A stretch of DNA of 64,000 bases from Undaria pinnatifida (Eukaryota; Sar; Phaeophyceae; Laminariales; Alariaceae), in contig JABAKD010000009.1 in NCBI GenBank assembly GCA_012845835.1, forward strand, positions 4,713,324-4,777,323, given 5' to 3'. Positions within the stretch are counted from its first letter, which is position 1; each line of letters starts with the position of its first letter. The notes beneath the pieces are model-generated. The model ran no database searches, was not told where the DNA came from, and saw nothing but the letters and a program-made list of their open reading frames with translations. Position numbers and translations under genes: made by a program. This document shows positions 43,200-55,855 of the stretch, one piece after another.

Positions 43200-45560
43200 C
43201 TTGGCGACCATTTAAGGGCGAAGGACCGCTGTCATCCAGCGGCCGTATGAGGCAAAATGTGCTACCGGTACCGCAGCACGCCTCCTCTGCCCGTCTACCA
43301 CTGAATGTGCCACGACGTTGGCACGTCCGCTACTACTAGTTAATATCGCTTCGTACGCGTGCTACAATATGAAACACGCGAAGCGGTAGATGTGCCACGT
43401 GCTGACAACGAAGTATGACCTGGTTCCTTGGCTAACAACTTGTCTGCATGTTTCTTCTTGTTTTGCAGTAGGTAGGGTTCGTTGTATAGCTAGGGGCCAT
43501 GAGGGTTGTTTATCTTTAAATGTAGTTTTTTTTTTCTTCAGGTATATATATGGTGTGAAGCTCTTGAAGTAAAGAGTGACAAATCACAAATTATATATTT
43601 TGTTCTCGCTTTCTCTTGCTTAGACGCCCCATCTAATATCGAAATCAGCCAGAGGAATAAACATTTCCACGCCCTAGATATCGCCTCGTTATCGTTTTAG
43701 AGCCGTACATGCCGCTGCTGCAATTCCCACCCACCTCCGCCCCTAACGCCCCTCCTTCCCCACTACCCGCACCATCCCCTAGACCTAGCACCACGCGTAT
43801 AGCAAACCTCTAAATCTATGCCACCTAACGCCCCCCCCCCCGCCCCTCCCAGCACATTTCCCCCCCCCTCCGCCACAAAAAGGATTCATTGTTTCCACGC
43901 ACAAGTTGACCTGCCTCACCTGTCCCCTCCTCCCCCTTCCCCCCTCCTGCCCCCCTTTTGATTAAAATCACAAGCCCCCACGTCCCTAAAAACTCCGCCC
44001 CCCCCACCTGTTATTCGACTTACAGCATTCACGTGATAAACTGATGCATTTCCTTCCACAGCTGTCATATTTTTTCCTCTTCAAAAACGGGTTTTATAGT
44101 TTCCGCGCACAGACTGCCTAACATCACCCTGTTGACCCTGACGTCTACGTTGTAGTTGCAAGGGGAGTCGACGACCTATATCCTTAATGAGGACACACAA
44201 CCCGTGATACGAGCGATCAGAGCATCACATACTGCTTGCAAAGACGAGTTTCGGCAAAATATTCGATTTCACAGCTAGAGTGTATATTCATTTCATAATA
44301 TAATATAGAAAATGAAAATACACTCCACCTGTGAGATCGAAGATTTCGTCAAAACTCATCTTTGCAAGCTGTGTGTGACACTTCGATCGCGCGCATTACG
44401 AGTTGTGTGTCCTCATTAAGGATATAGGTCGGCGACTCCCCTTACAACTACAGTGTAGCTATCAGGGTCAACAGGGTGATTTTAGTCAGTCTGTGCGCTG
44501 AAACTATAGAACCTGTTTCTGAGGCGGACAAAATCTGACAGCTGTGGAGGGAAATGTATCCTTTTATCAAGTGAATCTTGTAAGTCGACAAACCGCTGAG
44601 GGGGAAGGGCGGAGTTTTAAAGGACGTGGGGGCCTGGTTTTGATCACAAGCGAGCGGGTTTGGAGAGGGGGGGGGGGAAAGGGGGGGGGGAACTTGTGCA
44701 TTAAAGTTATAATCCTTTCAAGGGGATAAATCTGACGGTTTTGGCACCAGTTTATTATTGGTTGGGGCGGGGGTGGGGCGTGTGGGGCAGCTCAATATGT
44801 GCGTGGAAACTATACATTATTTTGAGGGGATAAATGTGACGGTTTTGGAAAAAATGCATCAGTTAATCATGAGTCTGACAGAAGAATGAAAGATGGAATC
44901 CCCCTGCCGTAGCCCTGCTGTAGTCTACATCGGGTCCGAAGTCGTTCGGAAGTTCCTCAGCCTCAAAGCCCCTCCATCGAGAACGCCAATGTGTACAACT
45001 CTTACGGTAGCTACGTATAGTACGCGTGTTCGACCCATGATAAATTGTTTTTCCGAGTCTTGTCACGTGAGTTGAGCTCTATACCTCAACCCAAAAAAGC
45101 TAATCGACAAACCAGAGAATACAGCCGAATAAACAGAGAGACCAACGGTCTTGATAGAAGCACGATGAATCTTTTCTTTGGAAACGGCGTTCCGACTACC
45201 ATGGGGTTTTAGTAACCTCCGCCATTCAAAAATCGTTTTCCCATGAAGCGATATGTCCATCGCAAAACGCGCCGTTATGGTCGATACGATTGTCTCGTGC
45301 ATCGTTAGAGGGGTCGAAGTAGATCAGGTGGATTTGCTCTCATTGCGTGAATCATATCAGCAGGCACATGCTACATAGACATTTCAACGCGCAAACGTTG
45401 GTGGGGCGCTATACAACATTGCAGTTGGCTACATGGAAATCGTGCAATCAATCTGAGAACAGTTCACCATGCACCTCTTACGTCCCCGGCATTGTTTATA
45501 TGGAAAGTGGCGAGGTCTTCAAAGACCATGGAGGTGGTCCATTCGATAGGAACTGATTTC
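43200..45560 (+). repeat. Block D2 (duplicate of D1, split by an R1 palindrome)
   Basis: The outer parts 43200-43590 and 44890-45560 align with 22270-22650 and 22995-23640. The frame MNHISRHMLHRHFNAQTLVG (45347-45406) parallels the D1 frame. The central 43600-44880 consists of R1 arms absent from D1, so R1 inserted into or replaced the middle of this copy. The coding nature of the D block is unknown. Immediately to the right begins the 5' part of a LINE-1. Confidence 0.8.
43600..44880. mobile_element. R1 head-to-head palindrome (fold-back structure)
   Basis: The left arm (43600-44295) ends with the R1 tip and the right arm (44315-44880) starts with it, centred near 44303 on an AT-rich stretch of about 20 bp. 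Arm landmarks mirror each other: ATCACCCTGTTGACCCTG (44124) with CAGGGTCAACAGGGTGAT (44464), GGGGAGTCGACGACC (44162) with GGTCGGCGACTCCCC (44428), and CCTTAATGAGGACACACAAC (44182) with GTTGTGTGTCCTCATTAAGG (44403). The left arm also has the outer part (CTAGACCTAGCACCACGCG, 43780) that the right arm lacks. The DNA could form a very long hairpin. Confidence 0.85.
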
Positions 45561-45589
45561 TTTCGGATTTCGATTACCAACTGTTGAGG

Positions 45590-46740
45590 TGAAAGGAGAG
45601 GGAGGAACAAGTAGAAAGGAACTATGGAAAAACGAAATAATACATAACAACTGGAGACTTTGATGACGAGATGAAGCGGATGGGTGTAGGGATAAAATGG
45701 TTACTTTGTCAACAAGCAGTGAAGTCAGACTCGAAAAAAGCTACATTAACAGCACAGCCACGGTACATGGTTAAGAGCTCGGAGGGTGAAAGCGAAATAG
45801 TTGGAGATTACTACAGCAAGCTAGGAGCACCCACAGCCAACAAAAGATTCGTCGCACAATTCTCGAACAAAATCTACGCGCAAAGCATAGGCAAACGTAC
45901 GTACGCCAGAAAGTGAAGACTTTCGTTCACACGGATTGCAGAGAGGTCGCAAGAGTGCAAGTGAAGAACAGTGTAGCCAAAACATGAGAATATAGAAGGC
46001 AGCAGAAACATAAAATGTATGTGGAACAATTAAGTACGGGAGAAAATGTATAATTACCATGATGGTTACGTTGTATAATTGGATATGGACAAAGGAGTAC
46101 GTTCCTTGAGGTGGAGAAAAAAAAAAAAAAAGTCGTACAAATAGTTAACTCATTCAAGAAAGAGGCAAGGCTGACCAGGGAAACTTCTGATAGTTAACGC
46201 CATTCCGTAGACAAAATATTCTTCAAGAGTTTCTGGAACATAGAATAGAAACATTCCGGGAGAAGGACGAATCCAAGCCAAGGGCAAGCAGGATTTAGGC
46301 CAAACGAATATTGTGTGGGGCATATGCACACACTAAGTAAGATAATTAATGGTAGGAAAGACCCGCGCAAACGATATACTGCTTGTTTGATGTACAGACG
46401 GTTATAACACAGTATGACGAGATGTGTCGTAGAAAAAAATGTGGGAAATTGGGACCAGAGGAAAGAGGTGGGAAATGATGGAAAATGTGATGAAGTGTGT
46501 GAGGAGTGCTGTGATGCTGACGGGGAAATATCTAAAGACAGTTTGTCGATATCTTCCGAAGAGCTGCACAAGGATGTACCCTATCACCCATTTTATTTAC
46601 GTTATATATTCAAGAGATTATTGTCGCCGTCAAAGAAGACGAAATGAGTCACGATATAAATAATACGGCGTAGAGGTTCATGATTGAAAATGATCTCGTG
46701 GGGATGTCAGAAACACCGAGAGGATTATATATTAATTGAA
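45590..46740 (+). mobile_element. LINE-1 reverse transcriptase, fingers and palm, block C
   Basis: The 5' half of the RT, missing from A and B. 45671-45916 reads GVGIKWLLCQQAVKSDSKK, TAQPRYMVKSSEGESEI and VGDYYSKLGAPTANKRF, the linker usual before the fingers. After frameshifts: HRIETFREKDESK (about 46228), GICTH-type remnant of the AGFRPxxSCVDHIYTL motif (about 46290-46335), MWEIGTRGKRWEMMENVMKC (46439-46498), AVMLTGKYLKT, and FMIENDLVGMSETPRGLYIN (about 46678-46737), where the catalytic ADD box stands as ENDL. Reading breaks at 46740 where R1 starts and resumes in the thumb at about 47940, so R1 splits this LINE. Confidence 0.82.
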
Positions 46741-47935
46741 AAACGTCAGCTGTGAGTTCGACCGATTGAATGAAAGCTCAACTTGGCAAGCTGCGTGGTG
46801 TCCCCATGTTTCGCTAACATACAGCAGTTGCATAAAAAACTACGTAAAGACGTTCGCGCGTGATATATACTTGATCCTCGCGAAGGATACAGGTCGGTGT
46901 CAACAGGACGATTTTCTACAATTTTAATTATGTGCACTGATAGTACAGTAAGCATCATGTCATGTTTTGAAAAAAAAATATAATACAGAACAAAAACAGC
47001 CGTGAGATCAAAAACTTTGTCGAAACTCATCTTTGCAAGCTGTGTGTGATACTCTGATCGCGCGTATTACAGGTTGTGTGTCCTCATTAAGGATATAGGT
47101 CGGCGACTCCTCTTACAACTACAGTGTAGCTACCAGGGTCAACAGGGTGATGTTAAGCAGTCTGTGCGCGGAAACTACAAAACCCGTTTCTGAGGGGGAC
47201 AAAATCTGACAGCTGTGGAATGAAATGCATCCGTTTATCATGTAAATCCTGTAGGTAGAATACCCGGTGAGGGGAGGGCGGAGTTTGTAAGGACGTGAGT
47301 GCCTGGGTTTGATCTAAAGGGAAGCGTGAGGGAGGGAGGGGTGGGAGGGGACGGGTGGGGCAGGTCAATTGGTGCACGGAAATTATAAATCCGTCATGTG
47401 GGGGAGTGGGGGAGTTGTTATATAAGATGGTCAGTATACGGGGCAGGGGTTACACTCCCCTCTCCCCCCCCAAGCCCAACGCATCCCGACCGGATAGTAT
47501 TTGCGGGCTTCTCTGATGCGGTAGAAGCGCAAGTATGATACTATCACTTGATACGACCGATAGGCGGGTTGCAATTGTCGTTGTAGGTGTTTTATTGCAC
47601 AGTCACTCGGCCTGCCTACAGTAGTATACTGCTATAATCCAAGTACAGGGATATGTAGGAAGAAAGGATTAGTTACAAAGCACAGAATAACAACAGTCAG
47701 AGTGTGATTAGTATATTATTCCAAGTATAAAAATACAAATATACTCCAGCTGTGAAATCGAACATTTGGTCGAAACTCATCTTTGCAAGCCGATGTGATA
47801 TATCTATCTCTATAATAAAGAAACGTACATTGGTATCATGTACTTACTTCCGGTATTTTACGCATTACTACTATTCGTGGTATCTGTGATGTTATAGCGT
47901 ACACGTCCAATTGGGGTTCAATATGTGTCTGGTAT
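46741..47935 (+). mobile_element. R1 cluster inserted in LINE-1, block C
   Basis: A variant R1 tip (CAGCTGTGAGTTCGACCGA, 46748) is followed by the linked GTGCACTGATAGTACAGTAA segment (46933), then a second tip (about 47000) and arm through CAACAGGGTGATGTTAAGC (47139) to G-rich sequence, then GGTCAGTATACGGGGC (47427) and a third tip (CTCCAGCTGTGAAATCGAA, 47743). The part from 47098 is also the start of block A. It interrupts the RT between its catalytic region and thumb. Confidence 0.78.
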
Positions 47936-49216
47936 TGAACATCGGAAGGATTGCAGAAACGGATTGAGGAGGCACTAGCGTCCACGAAGAAATAGGGAGT
48001 GACAGCCAAAGTGAAAAAATGCGCAGTGATTGTACGTAACGAAGATCAGGTGAATATGACACATTTCAAATTGAAGCTTGGGATATTGTCGATCGTACAC
48101 CAGTACATGTACCTTAGCGTAGAGATCTTGAAGGATTGCCGTTGGTATACACACATTGCAAAAATAATCGGAAACGGTTAATCACAAGTAGGCAAGACGG
48201 ATGCGATCATAACAGACCCGCACGTAAACACTAGGTTCGAAGTATGCATTCTGATGAGTGTGATCGTACAAAATTTGGAAAACATGCAGGGGAAGTATGG
48301 GAAGGGAACGCGAAGATCCCAATACAACCTAAAGCCGTGCAGATGATACCAGCAAAAAAAAATGCTACGAAGAATGATCAAGTACGACGAAAAATATAGT
48401 ATCAAGACCATAACTTGGAATGTACCCACTTATTTAAATGGTGACGTGAGAATGTTCAATATTATTTGAACGGACGATATATTCCAGAAACGAGGTTACC
48501 CGCCATGCGATTTAGAGCATTATGTGAGAAAGTAGCAAAAGGTCCGGCTCGAACAAGGCTGGATAACGTAGTAAATAAGATACAAAGGATTAGGGAGAAG
48601 ACTAAGAAGATGTACTATGTATAAACAAGGTTGGCGGGTACACGACTGAAGTTCAACAGAGAAAAGAAAATAAAAAGGCTGGCGCTAGAAAATGCGGTGG
48701 AAGAAGAGAAGAACATAGAGATATACGGGGCGTCGAGGGAAGATATTTGAAAGCAAAAGTATCGGCACGGCCAAATGGACTACGCGAAAAAGCTGAAACT
48801 TGGATTTCGCGTAGACGACCTGGATCTGAGCAGAAAGAAGAATGAGGTATTCCAGTCGTCGGGAGGAGGAGGACGTGCCTACGATGATGTCCCAGTGTGG
48901 CCCACAACTAGATAGTAGGACTCACATAGTAAGGGGATGTGAAATATACAAAAAACAAAGGAATGTGTTAGACGGAGGCATCACGAAATTGCACGTATGT
49001 GACATTCAAGAGTTTCGTGGACAAGAGTGTGGCGGGAAACGATCGCTATCCTCAGAGATAGATTGTCGCCGCAGACAGCGAAACAGGATCAAGATGGGAT
49101 AGGCAAACAGTCCATGTGTACTTACAAAATCGCAATAAGCGCAAAACGTTTGGAGGTGTCGTTATAGGAAATGTGGGAGGACGGGGATGAATGGCCAACG
49201 GTTGAACGACTAGGCA
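47936..49216 (+). mobile_element. LINE-1 reverse transcriptase C-terminal part, block C
   Basis: Near-identical to the block A copy. TAKVKKCAVIVRNEDQVNMT (48002-48061), YMYLSVEILKDCRWYTHI (about 48100-48156), MQGKYGKG and VCILMSVIVQNLE-type remnants (48240-48300), FRVDDLDL (about 48809), then the zinc-knuckle region CGPQLDSRTHIVRGCEIYKK (48896-48955) and LDGGITKLHVCDIQEF (to about 49015). It continues the RT interrupted at 46740. Stops and shifts make it inactive. Confidence 0.87.
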
Positions 49217-51960
49217 GGCAACAAATACGTACGCCCCCGCGCGCCATGGTGGGTTTCGCCCCTTCTGTGAGACTGGACTCGGTTGGCAACGACGCTAAAA
49301 ATCACGCCTCGAACTACGTGAGCTAGACAACAAGCGTACTGTTGTTGTTTCTCGACGTAATATCTTTGCGATAACCGAGATGAGGATCGAGTTTCATCGA
49401 GTGCGGCGTGAATAACCTTAGTGCGGCGCAGGAGGATTGGTATCACGAAGTGTGCAAAGGGTAAACCACTCGCGAGTAAGATAAATGCTATCCAAATGCA
49501 TGGTGGAAGTGGTCCCATCACAAGATGAATGGAATGATTTGAAAGTGGTATCCGTACCCAACAAGGTTCACACTGTGTGCCCAAGTCCGCCTGAAGAGTG
49601 GCTGTTAGTAGGACGGAGCCCACCCATCATGCGGTTCACCGAACATCTCACTGAGCTTCGCACTTGATGAACGCGATATCGGCTTTGCTACAGATAACCC
49701 GACGCGCTCCATCCCTGGGTTTAAAAGGTAGGGGACTATATGATCCTATGACCGTAGCTAAGACCAACAGTAGTCCCGCCCCGCCATAGCAGTATACCTG
49801 GTATTATACGAGCTGAATGAAAGCACACCTATAACAATCTGAAGACACAAGTACACGAGAACACTAATACTGATATCATAGCTTACAAAGAACGATGCAT
49901 ACATGCCATGCGTACTCGCAGTCGGGATTTTGGGCATTGCTGTCATTGGAGCCACTTCGACGATTTGTCGCCCCTTTGGTATTGGGATGAGTTTAGTCTT
50001 GCCTCCATGATGATGGTCGACCTCGCTTTGTTTCAAGGAAATGTGCAAACACCCACAGTTCGGCACTGGCACCGTAACTTCTAGGCTGAGACGTTTTGCG
50101 ACTGAAACTCTGGGTGGTCCGAAAATCGTCGAAATTTCATTTTTTATTCATGTGGAATCCGTTCGTTTCTGTGGCTATTTGCGACGTGGGTTTGCTCAAC
50201 GGGTAGAACTGTATTATTGCACGCAAGAGTTTCTTGGTGTGGTCGAGATACCCACTTATCATGAGGACACCAGGATTAAAAGGGGTGCAACTGGACTGTG
50301 GCATTCGATCAAGGCTAAATATTTTTGACAATGCACACCCTTTGCTGGCCGTGGGGGAGGCGAATAATTTCGAGGCATTGTAGTCCTGTAGGACCTATGA
50401 CCCCCCGCATCCCCGAGATGGCACGACAGAGCACGCGTGCAGGATTCACTAATCACATGAACATCGTGTGAGTTCACCGCAAATCGCTGTTCAGCAGGCC
50501 GCGAAAAGGGTGAGCCGCATGCTACTGAGGAACACTTGTGACGCGGACTTCCCACCCTTGTGCGACCTCTCCTGCATACGTGAAAGAGGTTTTAGATTGG
50601 GTTGACTAATTGTATTTTGTCAGCACTTGCAGAGACAGCAACGGGGATCCCTCTTAAGTCCACGTGTTCCTATGACTTTGAGACCTTCCAACGAAGCTAC
50701 ATCCGTGCAATGTTTGAGCGCTTCCTGGTTTCAAGAAACGCTTTCTCACAAACAATGGAGAATGCCTGTAATGCTGCGTCGACAAGAAATATATTCGTTT
50801 CGTCAAAGTTTCATAACCGCGTCAGCCGCTCGTACGACAACCTTAACGGTCATATTTTGCCGGTGTTTGAGTGGTCTAGGTTTGACAGTTTAAGTGAGTG
50901 TACGATTAGAAAATACCGTAGTCTCCCTATCTTTTTGTAACACCTCAACCACGCCCTCTTTGACTGCCAACAGGTGGTCCTCAAACTACGTGACCCTGGA
51001 GGCGGTAACATAACAGAAGGGCCACGGACTCACCACCTGCGGACAGCCAACGGAGATTTGTAAGGGTCTCACTTTAATCAAGGCAAGCCCTGCCGTACAA
51101 AAAAATGTACTTTGTCTCTATATCGTAAAACAAACGTAAATTTTCAATATCAACAAATCGACTTCGAAATCAAAGTCAGATAATTGAATCGTACAAACAA
51201 GGGTACATAATAATGTACATATTAACTGACATGCCTCCTCCGCAATTCCGTGTGCAAATTCAAATTGCTTCTATTAAAGGTAAGGATTGGTGAACCGAAA
51301 CAAACTTGGATATAGATGACTCCATAGGATTTGTGCTCAACACACAAACCAATAGCGAGAGGATGGTCCGTACGTTGCTCAAACCTTGAGAAATGCTACT
51401 ACATGCGATAGAAGAGAACACCACTTCCTGAAGACAGTATTTTAAACTGCAAGATACGTTGTCGCACGGTCAAATTTGACCACTGTCTTACGAATCTCAT
51501 ATTTTGCCTTGGCATTATCTAAGCAATGTGTGGCCGCCCCTCAGGATTATATAAAGTGGTTTTAGTTGAGTTCTCCAAACCCGGTTGTTTGTGGTCTAGA
51601 ACTGTTCAAGCAAAAAGCATCGGCAATAATGGGTGTATGTCTGCCACGGTATTCCTTCAACGGTACCATCCCTCAAGAGCTATTGTATACCGAGTTTTGA
51701 GTACTGCGCATGTCACCATAATGGGTGACACGCTTTAGTCGAATACTGTTCTGGTTGGGGGGGCTCGAAGTGCAAGGAACTATGCACCGTAGTTGGTATA
51801 GCTTTTTTTTGACAATTCGTTACACAGCCACAAGGCCATGGGCTAATTTATCGGGATTCGTTTCCGTCATCTTCCAAATATTTTTTTCCGTTTCGGGCTT
51901 GGGAAATGCACAATTTCGGAGCTTTACTCAAAAGTGGGGACTTGTCGTTTGTTTCTTATA
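49217..51960. other. Unknown module U1, block C
   Basis: The near-identical copy of 5633-8373. Its clearest frame is 50602-50940 (112 codons, MTNCILSALAETATGIPLKS onward), intact as in block A. A second conserved frame is 51526-51738. Family unknown; see the block A entries for the B comparison that suggests past coding. Confidence 0.5.
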
Positions 51961-53560
51961 TTAGTCATTTGACCCATTGAACACGCAAACCATATAACAA
52001 TTAGCACCGTTCTCACAACTAACAGCGACACCACCAACAGTTGGGCGCTCATTACGCTTTTTGCATAGTCTACGCAAACACTGTTTGATTATCCTATCCC
52101 CTTCCCGTTTGTCCGTCTGAGGCAACAATCTATCGCCTAATATTAAGATCAATTCCTCGATGCACTCTACCGATAGCCACCGAACTCTCCCATGTCACAT
52201 TCGTCAAAATTCGTCATATTCTCCACCAACACATCCTGGTTATCTCCAATCCTTTTACATGTTCCTACTGTGTGAGTCCTACCCCCTATTGTTGTGCCAC
52301 ACGAGCGAAAACACAATATGCGCATCAAACGTCCCTCACCTACCGACCACCGGTATAGCAGTTTCTTGTTTTTGGTGGGTCAAAGTCCCCCACACGAAAT
52401 ACAAGTGTCAGCTTTTTCACATTTGCCATTGGGCCGTGGACGTTTTCAGTACAAAATATTGACATAACCCCCCCGTAGGTCTTTAAATGATTCTCTTTCT
52501 TCACATTAATAGTATACAATAGCATTTCCCATTATACAATATTTTCTCCTAATTATGGTTTTTAGCCGCCAAACTTATCTTTGGACGGTACCTCTTTGTG
52601 GTCTCCTCTTAAGTGCAGTTTTTTTTCTTGGCCACATCATCCCATCTTATTTCCAGCTCGCGTTTTTCGTTGCTTTCCCCTATACCGCCCTATCAGCTGT
52701 GGCTGGTAACCTCTTTTCTTGTCCATTTCGTTTTTTTTATCGATACTTCAACCTGCGACTGAGTCTACGATAGTCCTCCGTCAAAACCAGCGATTTTGTA
52801 TAGCGAACGTTCCTTGCCTGCTCGACGCGAGGAAGGGTGCTATTAACAAAATGTATCCATATACCTCGTATTTCGTTGTGTGCAAAGGCCTGTCGAACGA
52901 TGACGTCGGGGTATCAAGGGACAAAGTATTTTAGGAGATACGACCGTGAGCTGGTGGTGTCAAAACCGGCGACTTCGTTCAAAAGAAGTTAAGGGGGCAA
53001 CCTTAGAACGACTCTTCTTTCCCTCTTTTTGTTTTAATGGGTCTATTCAGAGTTCTGCCTATAGTACTGTATTACTCTTGTACTTTGAAAACCTACTGTA
53101 CTGTATTTTCAGCTGCTACCATCTGCACTCTCTCCACTTGTTTCACAAACTCCGCGTCCGCTTCCCATATGTTTCCTGTGCATACTCTCGCCTTGGTACA
53201 ATCACATTCATCAGAATACATATTGTTGTCCTAGTGTCAAGGTGCGAGTCTGCTACGAACGCATCAATCTTCTCTACTTGTGACTTTTCCTTTGGTAATA
53301 CTTTCGTTTCTTTTGTGGCCCATGACCCATCTTTCGAAGTAATTACGCAAACGTGCGCATGCTGGTCTACGATTAGCAGGTAATCTTCTCCTCAGAGTTC
53401 CATTTTGAAAATTTCCTTATTCAGCTTGTCTTTGCTGAATATACTTACTGCACACGGATTTACGCTCGCTCTCACTGAGTCTTTCCTCGTGTACTCTGGT
53501 GATTTTTCCATCCGTTTTTGCAATTCTCAGGGTGTTTCTGGGGTCGCAAGATTCAAAGGT
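51961..53560 (-). mobile_element. LINE-1 reverse transcriptase C-terminal part, block C (-)
   Basis: Copy of 8374-9960. The minus-strand frame 52525-52340 reads INVKKENHLKTYGGVMSIFC, then VHGPMANVKKLTLVFRVGDF, matching the LINE-1 sequence ahead of its zinc knuckle. 52152-51961 reads ILGDRLLPQTDKREGDRIIK and KKRNERPTVGGVAVS. The KGLS insert lies at 52770-52975 (plus-strand frame VCKGLSNDDVGVSRDKVF). Inactive. Its 3' end faces that of the plus-strand LINE-1 across U1. Confidence 0.85.
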
Positions 53561-53871
53561 GGATTAGTCGCATAAATTAAGATGAGGTTACTGCGTACGT
53601 AGTACTAGCAGGCGATGGTGTGGGCGGCACCGGGGGGAGTTAATAGCAACTTGACGACAACATAAAGGATATAGAGCGGCTGCATGGATGGTTAATAAGG
53701 TGAAAAAGGAAAATCACTTGTCGGGTAGAGGTTGTAACGCTGGCCGTTTTCAACTTTCGTGGGGCGGAGAGAGAGGGAGAGGGGACATGGGGGGGCTGAA
53801 GGGGTTGCTATTTTTAGGCTGGGGGGTTAGGTGGATACGATAAATTATTATCAACTGCATGCAAGATGTAG

Positions 53872-54960
53872 ATGACCAGCAATTATAAAGGTATATGTAA
53901 GTACGCACACAAAATGTATTTACGAGTACAGGTAGTACGACAAATGAACACTGGTGGATGTAGTGGTACTAAACAAAGTATATCCGTGATCGGGGTTATA
54001 CTTGGGACGTGCGGCGATGGGCTGGCGCACGCTTTTCGCAAATTCCTCTATACGCATCACACCCGGAGTAAATGTACGGCTTGCTGCAGCCCCGTTTCTC
54101 TGAGCCGCACCTTTTACTCCAGAGGAGGAAACGATCGTGGTTGTTTCGCCGTACTCGTAGTCAAGAGGTTTTTCATCCATTCGCAATTGGATTTGTAGCG
54201 TCAGTTTCGCCGGAGCCGAATTTTATATTGGACCGTATTATCATCGATTATTTTTTGTTTAGGCTGTTTTCTGACGCACGATTCTTTTCAACCGTTCAAT
54301 TGCATGATGAAACGTCTTTGTCGCATCAGTTGTATTTCGTATAGAACCGTGTTTCCCACAAATTGCCCACCACGGCGACTGCAAAGTCCAACCAGTCATC
54401 ACCCATTGAGGTATAGCCCGGGCTCAAACTTAGGGTAATGGAGTTGGGATCCTCGGGGGTGTAACAAACTGGTGGTACTGGTGTTGTAAAACACCGCGCA
54501 AAGCGTGTCAGTCTTGCTGTTGTGTTGACTCTGACGCCTGGAGCCTGTCGCGACGTATTATTACCTCAACTGCGATTCTCTCATTTATGTCTAACGGATA
54601 AAGACGCTTGGATGCTATGGTGCCCGCCAGAATCTAAGTCTTCGTCAACGACCATTGCCCATTGGGTGAAGATTTCGTCATAGTTGCGGTTATCCTTCTT
54701 TTAGCTGTCTTCGCACCTCCTAGACGTCGAACCAGTACGTTATAGCGTTTGTCTTCACCGAATATGACCGGATGCCCCCCTACAACGAGAGGGGAATTTG
54801 GAAGAGTAAGCCGAGCATGCTGAGAACATTTCCGCACTATTTTTGTATATAGTATCCAAACTTTGGACCCGGTGCGTAGTGCAAGGCCGCACCACTGGCC
54901 GGAAGCTTAAGCATAACCCGGATGGTGGTGCTGTTAGGTTGACACGCGAGATTTACAACT
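53872..54960 (-). pseudogene. Unknown module U2, block C
   Basis: Near-identical to U2 of block A. The minus-strand frame 54837-54634 reads LVVGGHPVIFGEDKRYNVLV, then KTAKRRITATMTKSSPNGQW. 54186-53920 starts MRMDEKPLDYEYGETTTIVS but is shifted relative to A by a small deletion near 54137. Function unknown. Confidence 0.45.
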
Positions 54961-55039
54961 AAACATGACAGCGCCATGTAGTTGTTTGTTGTATGGTTAC
55001 TGGAGATGGAACTCCCCATCAATCGCTAAACGCAATATC

Positions 55040-55495
55040 TTCTTGAAGCGCAAAAAGGGAAACTGGAACTCCCTATCAAGTTGTATTCAACCGCTTCGTG
55101 TGCCAAAAAAATGATGATGCGACCACAGCGGTACAACACCTTCGAAAATCTCATATTGAGTTTCCAAACACAAATTCGCTCATACCGTGCACTTTGACTG
55201 ACATAACATGACGTGCGTTAGACAATGATAAAGCCCAACAAAATTGTGGTTGGGTTCGACACGATCTACTGCGTGTATCGACCTGTCAACCATGAACATT
55301 TGCAGCAGCCGCATCTTGACCTACGTATGCTCAACCTAACCACACACCGAGCGCTACGCGATCGATTGAAAATGCACAACTGCAGAAGCCTAGACCACTC
55401 ACGGAATGTGTATTTCATTACAATCGCCACCAGTGAACGCGAGCATTAACTCCAGAGAAACTCCGCCCAAACACGGGATCGGGGACAAAACGCCA
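55040..55495. repeat. ~450-bp segment shared with A, absent from B
   Basis: Counterpart of 11485-11935, near-identical. The long open frame seen in A is broken here (a small insertion near 55397), which argues against that frame being a gene. Confidence 0.55.
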
Positions 55496-55855
55496 GCTGT
55501 GGCTACGTCAGAGTTTTTTTTCGTCCTGCGCAGAATTTCTAAGACAGAAAGACTGCTAGTTCAGAACCTAGAAAGCCTGAAAATATGTAGCTCAAAATCC
55601 CGGACCCCACAAACCCACAGCATGATCACAAACGGCAAAAACATATCGATGTATGAATCCGGGCTTCTTCGATCCGTTTTTGACCGCAACGCCTTTATCT
55701 ATTTCGCAATACGCCTTTTTGCGTATGGGTCCACGTCGGACACTTGCCGCAGGTGATCACCGCCTCTTCCAATGCTTCCCACGCCAGCTCGACGCCGATC
55801 GTCTTCGTCAGCGGGTGGCGTTCGCTACAAGACTTTCGCATTCCATGTTAGGCAA

